Shown: positions 26,569 through 36,719 of the stretch, piece by piece
How positions within the stretch are numbered: position 1 is the stretch's first letter
How the letters are laid out: each line of letters starts with the position of its first letter
Assembly: GCA_012842605.1 (NCBI GenBank)
Contig: DUSN01000080.1
Span: forward strand, 1 to 64,000
Direction: 5' to 3'
Length of the DNA: 64,000 nucleotides
DNA from: Clostridiales bacterium
GTDB lineage: Bacteria > Bacillota > Clostridia > Caldicoprobacterales > DTU083
Program-made: the position numbers and the translations under genes
The notes under the pieces: generated by a model
Database searches by the model: none
What the model was told of the DNA's origin: nothing
Seen by the model: only the letters and a program-made list of their open reading frames with translations

Positions 26569-27919
26569 TTTTATGGTTCCTTTCTGTACTGCTGAACATT
26601 TCCCTTACCCGATTAACCTCGGAGGTACGGCACAGGACGATTACCTGGTCATTGCCTCTTACAACATCGTTTCCGTGGGGTACAATTACCTTACCTTTGT
26701 GAATTATGGCAGTTATAAGCACATCCTTCGGCAGGTCCAAATCACGCAGGGGCGTGTTTACAGCCTCGCAATCGGGATGAGCATCAAGCTCCATTATTTC
26801 TCCTTCTCCGCCAAGAAGCAGCATGAGTGATATTACCCTGCCACCTCTTATGAATCTTAGAATTTCACCGGCTGTTATCATACTGGGGGTTATAGCCGCG
26901 TCGATACCTATGGTTTCAACAAGTGGAATATAATTAGAGCGGCTTACCTTTGCTACTACCCTTTTTACTCCCATCTGCTTTGCAAGAAGAGCCAGCATCA
27001 CATTTTCCTCGTCAATGCCGGTAAGGGCTACGAATGCATCCATCTGCATAATGTTCTCCATCTTCAATAAATTGATATCGGTACCGTCACCTTTGATAAT
27101 CAGAGAGTTAGGCAATGCTTCAGACAGCTCTTTGCAGCGCTCTGGATCCTTTTCTATTATTTTTACCGAAATGCCCATATAAGTGAGATTTTCAGCCAAA
27201 TAGTAAGCAATATGGCCTCCGCCGAGTATCATGACATTGCTCACCCGGTGTGGTGTTTTACCGATGCTCTTGCAGAATTTTAAAATATCCTGCCGCTGTC
27301 CAATGATGTAAATAGTATCTCCGGTCTTGATCATGTCATTGCCCTTTGGAATAATCAACTCTCCCTTGCGGATAATGGAGGCAACCAAAATGTGTTCCAT
27401 GTTCTGAACATCTTTTATTTTTATCTGGTTCAGCTTAACACTTTCATCTATTGGTATACTTACCATTTGCACTTTGCCTTTGGCAAAATCTTCAACAGCG
27501 CCTGCCGGCGAGAAGGTAAGCATGCGGCTTATTTCATTAGCTGTAGATTTTTCAGGATTGATGATATAGTCAATGCTCAGCTGATCCTTGGTTACAGCCC
27601 AGTCATTAGTATATTCAGGGTTGCGTATACGCGCTATGGTGGTGCCGGCACCAAGGTTTTTTGCGGACAGGCAGGCCAGCATATTGGCTTCATCACTTTC
27701 AGTAACAGCAATAACTGTGTCTTCCCGGTTCAGACCAATGCTCTTCAAGGTACTGCTCAATAAACCATTGGATTTCAGAGTCATTACATCGAGATTTTCG
27801 TTTATCCGGTCGATAACCTCCTGGTCCTGTTCCACAACTATTACATCAAATGATTCCTTGGATAGAGATTCAGCAATCTGATAGCCGACCTTTCCGGCAC
27901 CTATTATAATGATTCTCAT
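26519..27919 (-). CDS. trkA: Trk system regulatory subunit TrkA
   Basis: A 466-residue gating subunit with two tandem RCK halves: Rossmann motif GAGKVG at about 7-12 and GGGHIAYYLAE at about 230, each followed by a TrkA-C domain. Start ATG 27919 (MRIIIIGAG) has GGAGG eight bases upstream; an earlier in-frame ATG lacks a site. The frame overlaps trkH by 50 bp, so the two are coexpressed. Confidence 0.94.
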   Translation of the reverse strand: MRIIIIGAGKVGYQIAESLSKESFDVIVVEQDQEVIDRINENLDVMTLKSNGLLSSTLKSIGLNREDTVIAVTESDEANMLACLSAKNLGAGTTIARIRNPEYTNDWAVTKDQLSIDYIINPEKSTANEISRMLTFSPAGAVEDFAKGKVQMVSIPIDESVKLNQIKIKDVQNMEHILVASIIRKGELIIPKGNDMIKTGDTIYIIGQRQDILKFCKSIGKTPHRVSNVMILGGGHIAYYLAENLTYMGISVKIIEKDPERCKELSEALPNSLIIKGDGTDINLLKMENIMQMDAFVALTGIDEENVMLALLAKQMGVKRVVAKVSRSNYIPLVETIGIDAAITPSMITAGEILRFIRGGRVISLMLLLGGEGEIMELDAHPDCEAVNTPLRDLDLPKDVLITAIIHKGKVIVPHGNDVVRGNDQVIVLCRTSEVNRVREMFSSTERNHKNGFWDHFKGSRTFTAS

Positions 27920-28002
27920 GGAGTTAGCCTCCTTATATTCAATAAAAAACAATTCACAACAGATATCTTTCTGTATTTAAGCATATCAGTTCATCATATT
28001 AT

Positions 28003-28032
28003 ACTATAGTTTTTCTTCAATAGAAATGTCAA
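28003..28032 (-). promoter_or_regulatory. Sigma-A promoter for trkAH
   Basis: On the minus strand TTGACA, an 18-bp spacer and TATAGT lie 84 bp before the trkA start. The rest of the 366-bp divergent gap (27920-28285) holds no recognisable gene or riboswitch. Confidence 0.55.
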
Positions 28033-28285
28033 CTTTTAACTCTTCATTGGCTGAATTCTTCATGGATAGCCGGAAATTTGATTTATAGCTCAATGACTTG
28101 GTATATCTGGTTTTCTTAAGTTGTATTGAGCCCTGAGACCTTATGAAATATCACTAAAGCTCTCCCAGGGAGGGGGGTTTTACTTTTTTAAAAAGGCAGC
28201 TTAAAGCCATGGTTTGTACATAGTCATTTGCTTTTGTTAAAACATAGTATAAAGAAGAGTTTATTTTAAGAAAGGAGGTACTGAT

Positions 28286-29398
28286 GTGTCAGAAAAAGGC
28301 AGGATAAGAAAGATGTTTCCCGGAGGAAATACTACAGTAGGTCCGAAATTCCTGTTTCAATATATTATACGGCCGGATGCAACCCGCATTTTCATTATAA
28401 AAGGAGGCCCGGGCGTAGGCAAGTCAACGCTTATGAATGCTATCAGCAGGGAAATGGTAGACAAAGGTTATGACGTGGAGCATATTCATTGTGCATCTGA
28501 TCCTGACTCACTGGATGCCTTGGTGATTCCTGAAATTGGGGTAGCATTAATGGATGGAACTGCTCCCCATATTACTGATCCCAAATATCCAGGTGCAGTG
28601 GATGAAATCATTAACCTTGGAGAATTCTGGGATGAATCTAAAATAACTCCCTTCAAAAAGGAAATCATGGAAATCAACAAAAAGGGAAATATGCACTTTG
28701 AAACCGCCTTTAGTTTACTGAAGCAATCCAGGATGGCTTATGATCAATGGAAGTGGTATGTAGAGGAATCCATCAATAAAGCTGAGTACAATCGCATTTC
28801 CAGACAGCTTGTCGAAAATATATTGGAGGGTGCTGTACCTAACAACCATGCAGCTCCTCAATCAAGGCATCTGTTTGCATCTGCCATTACACCCAAGGGA
28901 GTACTGGATTACAAGGACACACTGATTGATAATGATATGAAGGTAATAAGCATTAAGGGTATGCCTGGAACTGGTGTCAAGGAATTGATTGAACGCATAG
29001 CCCAGGAAGCAGAGGAATATGGACTCTATACCGAACAATTTCATTGTCCCTTTGAACCTGAAAAATTAGATATGCTGATTATTCCAACTTTCAGGACAGT
29101 AGTAATGAACAGCAGCCAGCCCTATCATTTTGATCCAGGCAAGCTGGAAGGGTTGAATCAAATAGATGAAGTTGACCTTGACATCTGCATTCATAAGGAC
29201 AGCTTGAATGAATATGAGGAAGAAAGAGCAGATGCAGAAAAGCGCTGCCATGAGCTCCTGGAAAAGGGAATAGAATATTTGGCAAAAGCCAAGGCAGCCC
29301 ATGGAGCTAAGGAAAAGTATTATTTCCAGGCCATGGATTATAATAAAGTGGAAAAAAAACGGAATGAAATATTAAAGCGCATCCTCAGTTATGCATAG
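28286..29398 (+). CDS. Tandem P-loop ATPase of unknown function
   Basis: A 370-residue protein with two homologous P-loop halves. The first has a canonical Walker A, GGPGVGKST, near residues 40-48; the second has a degenerate one, KGMPGTGVKEL, near residue 232, lacking the usual Lys-Ser/Thr. It resembles the PRK06851-type clostridial/bacillar ATPases of unknown role. Other repeated patterns include DVEHIHCASDPDSLDALVIP and its counterpart EQFHCPFEPEKLDMLIIP. The GTG start has AAAGGAGG seven bases upstream. It is monocistronic with a terminator after it. Confidence 0.8.
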   Translation: MSEKGRIRKMFPGGNTTVGPKFLFQYIIRPDATRIFIIKGGPGVGKSTLMNAISREMVDKGYDVEHIHCASDPDSLDALVIPEIGVALMDGTAPHITDPKYPGAVDEIINLGEFWDESKITPFKKEIMEINKKGNMHFETAFSLLKQSRMAYDQWKWYVEESINKAEYNRISRQLVENILEGAVPNNHAAPQSRHLFASAITPKGVLDYKDTLIDNDMKVISIKGMPGTGVKELIERIAQEAEEYGLYTEQFHCPFEPEKLDMLIIPTFRTVVMNSSQPYHFDPGKLEGLNQIDEVDLDICIHKDSLNEYEEERADAEKRCHELLEKGIEYLAKAKAAHGAKEKYYFQAMDYNKVEKKRNEILKRILSYA

Positions 29399-29412
29399 CA
29401 TCAAAAGACATA

Positions 29413-29442
29413 AAAGCAATGGCTTTTCAGCCATTGCTTTTT
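29413..29442 (+). terminator. Terminator after the tandem P-loop ATPase
   Basis: AAAGCAATGGC pairs with GCCATTGCTTT around TTTTCA and runs into a T-tract. Confidence 0.82.
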
Positions 29443-29635
29443 ATTACCAATATCTTATTTGCAACTGTTATAATAGTGTAAATTGTATAAAATTATCAGA
29501 AATATATTTATAATCAACTATTAATATGTTATAATCATTTCAAATATATACATATCTTCCAGCAGCAAGCATCATATTTACCCGCAAATTTTCATAGTAG
29601 ATATGTATATGAAAAAATATGTGAGGTGTATGCGC

Positions 29636-30085
29636 ATGTCAGAAGAATTTGCTACTGTACAAGTCCAGGAAAATCAAGTGGACTATGCAAAAGCCGATAT
29701 TGCTACCCGTTTTATTGCTGCTTTAATTGACGGGGTGATCCAGTGGGTTGTTTCTTTCATCCCTTTCATAGGCGCACTCATTGGAGCAGCTTATATGCTG
29801 GTGAAAGACGGTCTGTTTGAAGGCCAGAGCCTGGGCAAAAAGGTAATGAAACTTCAGGTAGTAGAACTTAGCGGCAAGAAAGCTGACTTTATGGTATCAA
29901 TAAAGAGAAATGCAATCTTCGCGATACCCAGTCTTATTGCAATTATTCCCATTATCGGATGGATTATTGGCGGAATTCTTTCCCTTATTGTTGCAATCAT
30001 AGAAATTGTTACTGTACTTAATGATCCGAAAGGCCGCAGGATGGGAGATAAATGGGCCAATTCTCAGGTTATAGCCCAGAAATAA
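29636..30085 (+). CDS. RDD family membrane protein
   Basis: A 149-residue small membrane protein of the RDD family. The signature Arg and Asp are in ATRFIAALIDGV, and DPKGRRMGDKWANS closes the domain; two to three hydrophobic segments lie between. Some family members are Na+(Li+)/H+ antiporters, most are unassigned. I chose ATG 29636 (MSEEFATVQ) with GTGAGGTG upstream; an earlier in-frame ATG at 29603 has no site. Confidence 0.82.
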   Translation: MSEEFATVQVQENQVDYAKADIATRFIAALIDGVIQWVVSFIPFIGALIGAAYMLVKDGLFEGQSLGKKVMKLQVVELSGKKADFMVSIKRNAIFAIPSLIAIIPIIGWIIGGILSLIVAIIEIVTVLNDPKGRRMGDKWANSQVIAQK

Positions 30086-30161
30086 AGTATAGTAATATTG
30101 ATCGTTTGTTAATTTGTTTTAATGCATAAAATAATAAAATAATATTCTTTTTGCTGATAAG

Positions 30162-30190
30162 CAGCCTTTCTGACGGAAGGCTGTTTTTTT
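30162..30190 (+). terminator. Terminator after the RDD gene
   Basis: CAGCCTTTC pairs with GGAAGGCTG (one G-U) around TGAC and is followed by seven T. Confidence 0.88.
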
Positions 30191-30324
30191 GTTGTTTTTA
30201 AATCTATTATAGTACGATTTGTCATGAACAGCCTGTTTGAAAGAAAATTACTTGTTAGCACATTATAATTATGTTAAGATAATGGTTTGTTAAGATTTTA
30301 TGCACAAGGAAACGGGGTAAATGA

Positions 30325-32163
30325 ATGTTTGTCAGAAATGATATACGCAACATAGCCATAATTGCCCATGTTGATCATGGAAAAACTACTTTGGTGGATC
30401 AAATGCTCCGCCAGAGCGGCATATTCCGTGACAACCAGCAGGTACAGGAACGGGTGATGGACTCCAATGAACTGGAAAGGGAAAGAGGAATAACCATCCT
30501 GGCCAAGAATACGGCAGTAAGGCATGAAGATATAAAAATTAATATAGTAGACACTCCGGGTCATGCTGATTTCGGCGGTGAAGTAGAACGCGTTCTTAAA
30601 ATGGTAAACGGGGTATTGCTGTTGGTAGATGCTTTTGAAGGGCCTATGCCCCAGACTAAATTTGTTCTGAGAAAGGCATTGGAACTGAAGCACCCGGTAA
30701 TAGTGGTTATAAACAAGATTGACCGTCCGGAAGCCAGGCCCAATGAGGTAATAGACGAGGTTTTGGACCTTTTTATAGAGCTGAATGCTGATGAAAAGCA
30801 GCTGGACTGCCCGTTTGTTTTTGCATCTGCCAAGGAAGGGACTGCAACACTGGACTTGAATACCAGGTGTGTAAACATGCAGCCTTTGTTTGATGCTATA
30901 CGCCAATATATACCTGCACCTTCAGGAGATCCGGAAGCACCGCTTCAGATTTTGGTTTCAACGATTGACTATAACGATTATGTAGGCAGAATAGCCATAG
31001 GCAAGGTTGAGAGAGGCAGGGTACGGGCCGGACAGGAAGCCCTTTTGTGCAATGTAAACGGGGAACAAAGGAAGGTTAAGATTACCAACCTTTATCAGTT
31101 CGAAGGTCTGAAAAGAGTGGCGGTAGAGGAAGCATACCTGGGCGATATCGTAGCGGTTTCGGGCGTGGAAGGCATAAATATCGGAGAAACTATCTGCGAT
31201 GTGGACTACCCTGAGCCTTTGCCATTTGTCAATATATCTGAACCAACCATATCCATGACCTTTTCAGTAAACAACAGCCCATTTGCCGGTCAGGAAGGCA
31301 GGTATGTCACTTCACGCAACTTAAGGGACCGGCTTTTCAAAGAGGTTCTTACGGATGTAAGCCTGCGGGTGGAAGAAACTGATTCCCCTGATTCATTCAA
31401 GGTATCAGGGCGTGGTGAACTGCATCTTTCAATACTCATAGAAACCATGCGCCGCCAGGGATATGAATTTCAGGTGTCAAAGCCGACTGTTATATATAAA
31501 GAGATTGACGGCAAGCTTTATGAGCCAATGGAACTGGTTACTGTTGATGTACCCGAGGAGTATACAGGTACCGTTATTGAAAAGCTCGGTTCCAGAAAAG
31601 GCGAGTTGATAAATATGACAAGCAGCCAGGGAGGAAACGTCAGGCTTGAATTTTCAATACCTGCCCGGGGCTTGTTTGGATACAGATCCGAATTTCTTAC
31701 CGACACCAGGGGTGAAGGAATAATTAACAGTGCATTTGATGGCTATCAGCCCTATAAAGGAGAAATCTCAACCCGGAACCGGGGTTCGCTGGTGGCCTTT
31801 GAGACGGGCGAGGCTGTTACCTATGGAATATTCAATGCCCAGGAAAGGGGCCAGATGTTTATTGAACCCGGTGTTAAGGTGTATGAGGGTATGGTGGTAG
31901 GCGAGAACAGCAGGCAGGGTGATATAGAGGTCAATGTGTGCAAAAGAAAGCATGTCACCAACATGCGTGCATCCGGATCCGATGAGGCTATGCGCCTGGT
32001 TCCGCCAAAAGTGCTCACCTTGGAGCAAGCGCTGGAATTTATAAATGATGATGAGCTGGTGGAGATAACGCCCAAAAGCTTCAGGATAAGGAAGGCCATA
32101 CTTGACACTGAGCAGAGAAAGAAATCTTTAAAGAAAAAAGAGGCAGCAACAAGCGAAAAATAA
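30325..32163 (+). CDS. typA: Ribosome-associated GTPase TypA/BipA
   Basis: A 612-residue translational GTPase of the EF-G-like BipA family, active in ribosome assembly and stress or low-temperature growth. G1 AHVDHGKTT lies at 11-19, with [16 protein letters not shown] as G3 and NKIDRPEA as G4. Domains II, III, V and the BipA-specific C-terminal domain follow ([18 protein letters not shown]). Length is normal. ATG 30325 follows ACGGGG with other start-like codons nearby. Confidence 0.97.
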   Translation: MFVRNDIRNIAIIAHVDHGKTTLVDQMLRQSGIFRDNQQVQERVMDSNELERERGITILAKNTAVRHEDIKINIVDTPGHADFGGEVERVLKMVNGVLLLVDAFEGPMPQTKFVLRKALELKHPVIVVINKIDRPEARPNEVIDEVLDLFIELNADEKQLDCPFVFASAKEGTATLDLNTRCVNMQPLFDAIRQYIPAPSGDPEAPLQILVSTIDYNDYVGRIAIGKVERGRVRAGQEALLCNVNGEQRKVKITNLYQFEGLKRVAVEEAYLGDIVAVSGVEGINIGETICDVDYPEPLPFVNISEPTISMTFSVNNSPFAGQEGRYVTSRNLRDRLFKEVLTDVSLRVEETDSPDSFKVSGRGELHLSILIETMRRQGYEFQVSKPTVIYKEIDGKLYEPMELVTVDVPEEYTGTVIEKLGSRKGELINMTSSQGGNVRLEFSIPARGLFGYRSEFLTDTRGEGIINSAFDGYQPYKGEISTRNRGSLVAFETGEAVTYGIFNAQERGQMFIEPGVKVYEGMVVGENSRQGDIEVNVCKRKHVTNMRASGSDEAMRLVPPKVLTLEQALEFINDDELVEITPKSFRIRKAILDTEQRKKSLKKKEAATSEK

Positions 32164-32374
32164 AATGTTTTCCGCCTCCAAATATTGTAATATTTATTAT
32201 TTATTTGGTAACGATATAGTTAAGTTATGCAACATCATAATTTAACATATCGTACCAGGATTCGACAGAATATTTTATTTTCAAGGACTTTTTACTATAG
32301 CAAGAAATATGCACCTGTGCTATAATTAGGTTAAGAGGTCCCTTAAAAATAATATATGCTGGGAGGCGGTCAAC

Positions 32375-32785
32375 ATGATAAAGTTTATCATTGGTCCCAA
32401 GGGCAGCGGCAAGACAAGAACCGTGGTGGAGATGGCAAATAAAGCCCTTGAGGACTGCAAAGGCGAGATTGTTTTCGTTAACGGGGACAATCGTCATATG
32501 GTTGGGTTGAATTACCGGATTCGCTATGTGAGCGCAAAGGAGTTTGGCATCAAGAAGTTAAATGTGTTTTACGGTTTCTTATCCGGTTTGATTGCTCGCA
32601 ATTATGATACTGATCAGATTTTCATTGACGGACTGTTGGATGTCAGTGCTGAAGATCCGGATGAGATAAAGCGATTCCTTTATGATATAAAGAAGCTGGC
32701 AGATAAATTTAATACTAAGTTTGTAATTACATTAAATGGAAATCCTGAAAGCGTACCTGCATTCTTGCAAGAATATATCGCATAA
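32375..32785 (+). CDS. Small P-loop NTPase-like protein (136 aa)
   Basis: A 136-residue cytoplasmic protein with Walker A GPKGSGKT at residues 7-14, a Walker B-like IFIDGLLD near 86, and ITLNGNPE near the C-terminus. It resembles the single-domain P-loop proteins of Clostridia with no assigned function; there is no lid or DNA-binding region. ATG 32375 has GGGAGGCGG upstream. It is monocistronic. Confidence 0.78.
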   Translation: MIKFIIGPKGSGKTRTVVEMANKALEDCKGEIVFVNGDNRHMVGLNYRIRYVSAKEFGIKKLNVFYGFLSGLIARNYDTDQIFIDGLLDVSAEDPDEIKRFLYDIKKLADKFNTKFVITLNGNPESVPAFLQEYIA

Positions 32786-32803
32786 GAACAGCAGATACTT
32801 AGG

Positions 32804-32833
32804 GCCGAGGGAAATTTCCTTGGCTTTCTTTTT
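32804..32833 (+). terminator. Terminator after the small P-loop gene
   Basis: GCCGAGG pairs with CCTTGGC (one G-U) around GAAATTT and is followed by TTTCTTTTT. Confidence 0.65.
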
Positions 32834-33115
32834 GCAGCCTCCCAGATGAATAAAGTTAAAAAGTGCTCTCGTTAAAGCGGGATTTTTTTATTTTTGGAGA
32901 TTGTTATATTTGCCAAATTCAAGCAAGCTATTGGTGATTAACCTGCCGTACCCTTGTTAACAAAGTCATGACTCATATGGATATAATGTTTCAGGGTATG
33001 CAGGAAAATGCTGCTTTGGTGATGGAAGGTTCAATTATTGCAGACTGGATATTATTAGGTTATAATGATGAAAAGCAGCCAACCAGGCATTTATATTAGC
33101 TTAGGAGAAGAAAAA

Positions 33116-34600
33116 ATGAAATATCACAGCACCAGAAATAAGACTTTAAGAGCATACTCAATGGACGTTATCAAACAAGGCCTGTCACCTGAAGGCGGTT
33201 TATTTGTTCCGGATAATATTCCCCAAATTGAGCTGGGAGAGCTGGTAAATGCTGATTACGGGCAGCGTGCAGTAAATGTATTGGCAAAGTTTCTTACCGA
33301 TTACCCGGAGGAGGTTTTAGCTGGATGTGTAAAACAGGCGTACTCGTCTGAAAAGTTCGCATCACCTGAAACAGCACCCATTGTAACACTGAAGGACGGG
33401 CTTCATGTACTGGAATTATGGCATGGCCCTACCTGTGCATTCAAGGACATGGCCCTGCAGATACTGCCCCATCTTATGACAGCAGCAATTCGTGCTACCG
33501 GTGACGACAAGGAAATAATTATCCTTACCGCCACCTCCGGTGATACAGGCAAGGCAGCCCTTGAAGGGTTTCGTGATGTTCCCGGAACCAGGATACTGGT
33601 TTTCTATCCCCAGCAGGGCGTCAGCCTGATGCAGAAACTGCAGATGGTGAACCAGGAGGGCAGCAATGTTATGGTGGCTGCTGTTGAAGGCAATTTTGAC
33701 GATGCACAGACAGGGGTTAAGCAATTGTTCAGGGACAGGGAACTGGCAGAAATAATGGATCGAAAAGGCCTGCGCTTTTCCTCGGCCAATTCAATAAACT
33801 GGGGCAGGCTGGTGCCCCAGATTGCTTACTATATCTCTGCCTACCTGGATTTAGTAAAGAAAAATAAGATTTCTTTAGGAGAGAAAGTTAACATAGTAGT
33901 ACCTACGGGCAATTTTGGCAATATTCTTGCCGCCTGGTATGCCAAAGGCATGGGGCTTCCCGTCAACCGCCTGATATGTGCATCCAACGACAATAAAGTT
34001 CTGTCAGATTTTATCCGGACAGGCATCTATGACCGGAGACGTGAGTTTTATAAGACCATATCTCCTTCTATGGATATCCTGGTATCCAGCAACCTGGAAC
34101 GATTGCTGTATGATTTAAGCGGCAGGGATGATGCTCAGGTACGAAGCTGGATGGAACAATTAGCTGAAGAAGGGCATTACAGGATAGAAGGCAAAGCATT
34201 GGACAAGCTCCAGTCTGAAATGTGGGGAGGATATGCTTCTGTAGGGGAAACTCTGGATTCCATTAGAGAAACATTTAAAAAGACAGGGTACACAATGGAT
34301 CCTCATACTGCCGTGGGGAAATGGGTATATGATTCATACCGTAAGGAAACCGGAGACAATACCCAGACCATATTGGTTTCTACTGCCAGTCCATTTAAGT
34401 TCCCCGGGGATGTCCTTAAGGCTTTGCTTGAAAAAAGCCCGAGTGAGGATGAAGTCCAGCTGCCGGAAATTCTGGCTGAAGTCAGCGGACTGCCCGTGCC
34501 TAAGCCGCTGAAGGGCTTGAAGGATAAAAAGATCAGGCATACTGCAGTTTGCAGCAAGGCACAGATGAAAGATCAGGTAGTGAAGTTGATCTATCAATAG
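33116..34600 (+). CDS. thrC: Threonine synthase
   Basis: A 494-residue PLP enzyme converting O-phosphohomoserine to threonine. The PLP lysine is Lys110 in CAFKDMAL, and the phosphate-binding loop is TATSGDTGKAA. This is the longer, bacterial/fungal type of threonine synthase with the PEGGLFVPD N-terminal pattern. I chose ATG 33116 (MKYHSTRN) nine bases after AGGAG; the frame is open upstream to 33065 without a site. It precedes nadE by 12 bp, so they may be cotranscribed. The 330-bp gap before it holds a terminator and no convincing gene. Confidence 0.94.
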   Translation: MKYHSTRNKTLRAYSMDVIKQGLSPEGGLFVPDNIPQIELGELVNADYGQRAVNVLAKFLTDYPEEVLAGCVKQAYSSEKFASPETAPIVTLKDGLHVLELWHGPTCAFKDMALQILPHLMTAAIRATGDDKEIIILTATSGDTGKAALEGFRDVPGTRILVFYPQQGVSLMQKLQMVNQEGSNVMVAAVEGNFDDAQTGVKQLFRDRELAEIMDRKGLRFSSANSINWGRLVPQIAYYISAYLDLVKKNKISLGEKVNIVVPTGNFGNILAAWYAKGMGLPVNRLICASNDNKVLSDFIRTGIYDRRREFYKTISPSMDILVSSNLERLLYDLSGRDDAQVRSWMEQLAEEGHYRIEGKALDKLQSEMWGGYASVGETLDSIRETFKKTGYTMDPHTAVGKWVYDSYRKETGDNTQTILVSTASPFKFPGDVLKALLEKSPSEDEVQLPEILAEVSGLPVPKPLKGLKDKKIRHTAVCSKAQMKDQVVKLIYQ

Positions 34601-34612
34601 GAGATGTAGCAA

Positions 34613-36142
34613 ATGAAGATTGCTCTTGCGCAGTTTAACTCTACTGTAGGAGATTTAAATAGCAATACTAATGAAATTGCTTCATTTATAAATTCAGCAA
34701 GAGAGAAAGGTGCTGATCTGGTTGTTTTCCCTGAATCAGCATTGACCGGAAATCCTCCTGAAGGACTTCTGGACTGTCCTGACTTTATTAAAGCCGGCAG
34801 AGCGGCACTCAATCAGATTATTTCCTCTGCGTCAGGTATCGGTGTGCTTTTAAGCACTAAGATGATCTCGAGAAAGAATAACAATCATGACCATTGCGCT
34901 GTATTGATAGAAAACGGCAGCATTAATGGCCGCTTAGTATTAAATGAGCCTGGCTGCCTGAAGTTTCATGGCTATACCATTGCTTTATCTGTCAGCAAAG
35001 GTTCATGTGAAAAAGAATATTTATATGCCAGGCCCGATGTCTACATTAACCTTTGTGCGGAAAATTACAGGTTTAAAAAGATGGCGGACAGGGTTGAAAG
35101 ATATTCGGGCATCGCATGCAAATACGGCATTCCTTTTCTCCATGTTAACCAGGTGGGAGGGAATGGCGAACTGGTATTTGACGGTTCAAGCATGGTGTTT
35201 GATGAGAAAGGAAATTTAGTAATCTTAGGAAAGCATTTTTCTGAGGACCTTGTCATATTTGACACAGATTCTTCATATCAGCCCCTTCCGATTCCTAAGG
35301 AAGATATCTCATGGGTGTACAATGCATTAGTGCTGGGATTCAAAGATTACTTTCATAAAAACGGGTTTACAAAAACTTTGCTGGGGTTAAGCGGCGGGAT
35401 AGATTCCGCATTGGTTGCCTGCATTGCGGCAGACGCTTTAGGCAGAGAAAATGTGCTGGGGGTTTCCATGCCCTCAAGATATTCATCCAGCCACAGCCGT
35501 GATGATGCCAGGCAATTGGCTGAAAATTTAGGTGTTGAGTACCGAGTGCTGCCCATTGAAGAGCCCTTTGCTGCTTATATACGCCTTATGAACGGAAGCA
35601 ATGAAACTATAGGCGACCTGGCTGAAGAAAATATCCAGGCCAGGATTCGGGGCAGCCTCCTCATGTTTATAAGCAACAGGGAAGGCAGGATGCTGGTTGC
35701 CACCAGCAACAAATCAGAAGCAGCCGTAGGCTACTCTACATTATACGGCGACATGTGCGGAGGCCTGGCTCCCATAGGTGATATTCCTAAAACCATGGTA
35801 TATGAACTGTGTAACTATATTAACAGGGAAAAGGAAATCATTCCTGTAAACACAATTATAAAGCCGCCGTCTGCTGAGCTCAGGCCTGACCAGCTTGATC
35901 AGGACAGCCTGCCGCCCTATGATGTATTGGATGGAATCATTGAAATGAATCTTGATGATAATCTGTCAGCTGATGAAATTGTCAGCAAGGGGTATGACAG
36001 GGAATTGGTACTGAAAATACTGAATATGATAGACAGAATGGAATACAAACGGCGGCAGGCAGCACCGGTATTGAAAATTACTTCCGATGCATTGATTGAA
36101 CACAGAAAAATGCCTTTGGTTCAGCGTTTTCGAAGAAGCTGA
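34613..36142 (+). CDS. nadE: NAD synthetase with a degenerate glutaminase domain
   Basis: A 509-residue NAD+ synthetase. The C-terminal synthetase half is intact: PP-loop SGGIDS at about 260-265, STLYGDMCGGLAPIGD and the Asn-Lys-Ser-Glu of ATSNKSEAAVGYSTLYGD. The N-terminal nitrilase-type domain begins normally (LAQFNSTVGD, catalytic-type Glu41 in FPES) but lacks the LPNYGVFDE-like segment with the catalytic Lys and the ICED segment with the catalytic Cys; the region reads SVSKGSCEKE. So glutamine hydrolysis looks lost while the fold is kept, and free ammonia is the likely nitrogen source. It lies 12 bp after thrC. Confidence 0.88.
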   Translation: MKIALAQFNSTVGDLNSNTNEIASFINSAREKGADLVVFPESALTGNPPEGLLDCPDFIKAGRAALNQIISSASGIGVLLSTKMISRKNNNHDHCAVLIENGSINGRLVLNEPGCLKFHGYTIALSVSKGSCEKEYLYARPDVYINLCAENYRFKKMADRVERYSGIACKYGIPFLHVNQVGGNGELVFDGSSMVFDEKGNLVILGKHFSEDLVIFDTDSSYQPLPIPKEDISWVYNALVLGFKDYFHKNGFTKTLLGLSGGIDSALVACIAADALGRENVLGVSMPSRYSSSHSRDDARQLAENLGVEYRVLPIEEPFAAYIRLMNGSNETIGDLAEENIQARIRGSLLMFISNREGRMLVATSNKSEAAVGYSTLYGDMCGGLAPIGDIPKTMVYELCNYINREKEIIPVNTIIKPPSAELRPDQLDQDSLPPYDVLDGIIEMNLDDNLSADEIVSKGYDRELVLKILNMIDRMEYKRRQAAPVLKITSDALIEHRKMPLVQRFRRS

Positions 36143-36239
36143 AGAAGCGTCATAGTTTGAGTTTTGCTGAATTAGTTTATCTATTATATGAGGGAAGTCA
36201 GATATATAAAGAAAGCCAACCCCCTTAAGGAGTGACAAA

Positions 36240-36581
36240 ATGGAAATCAGGCATGTAGATGATACAGTCTATATTAACATAAGGGGAGATATTTCATTCA
36301 GCAATGCTCAAGAAATAAGGAAGAAAATTGCAGATAATATCCGCAAGACGGATAAAAAGGCTATAGTAAACTTATCCGAAGTGGACTTCATGGACAGTTC
36401 CGGATTAAGCATATTTATTACTCTGCTGAAACGGATCAAGGAACAGGACGGACAGCTTATAATTGAGTATCCCCAATTAGGAGTCCAAAGATTTTTAGAA
36501 ATGACCAGGCTGAATGAGATAATAGAAATAAGAAAAGCCGAAGAACCTAAAACCGGAAGCTGGCCTGAAGCTATGAAATAA
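36240..36581 (+). CDS. STAS-domain anti-sigma factor antagonist
   Basis: A 113-residue single STAS domain like SpoIIAA/RsbV. The phosphorylatable serine lies in FMDSSGLSIF, and VYINIRGDISFSNAQE forms the first strands. No kinase or sigma factor gene is adjacent, so its partner is unknown. ATG 36240 has TAAGGAGTG upstream. A terminator follows immediately. Confidence 0.88.
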   Translation: MEIRHVDDTVYINIRGDISFSNAQEIRKKIADNIRKTDKKAIVNLSEVDFMDSSGLSIFITLLKRIKEQDGQLIIEYPQLGVQRFLEMTRLNEIIEIRKAEEPKTGSWPEAMK

Positions 36582-36611
36582 GCAGTTGCAATTACTGCTT
36601 ATTTTTATTTT
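36577..36611 (+). terminator. Terminator after the STAS gene
   Basis: AATAAGCAGT pairs with ACTGCTTATT around TGCAATT and is followed by TTTATTTT. The left arm overlaps the stop codon. Confidence 0.82.
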
Positions 36612-36719
36612 GGCCTTTTATTTTATCATGTTGTATATATCCTGACACCCATTCCACGGATATCGAATATCATATAAATAGGTATATGTGTCGTATCCTA
36701 TGAAAGGGGTGTATTTTTT

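Noticed and set aside
27920-28285. c-di-AMP (ydaO-type) riboswitch ahead of trkAH
   Set aside because: The conserved ydaO core sequences are not found on the minus strand; only a promoter is supported.
32968-33099. 43-codon ORF between the small P-loop gene and thrC
   Set aside because: Open frame reading MTHMDIMFQGMQENAALVME but without a ribosome site or known family; it could be a remnant, but support is too thin.
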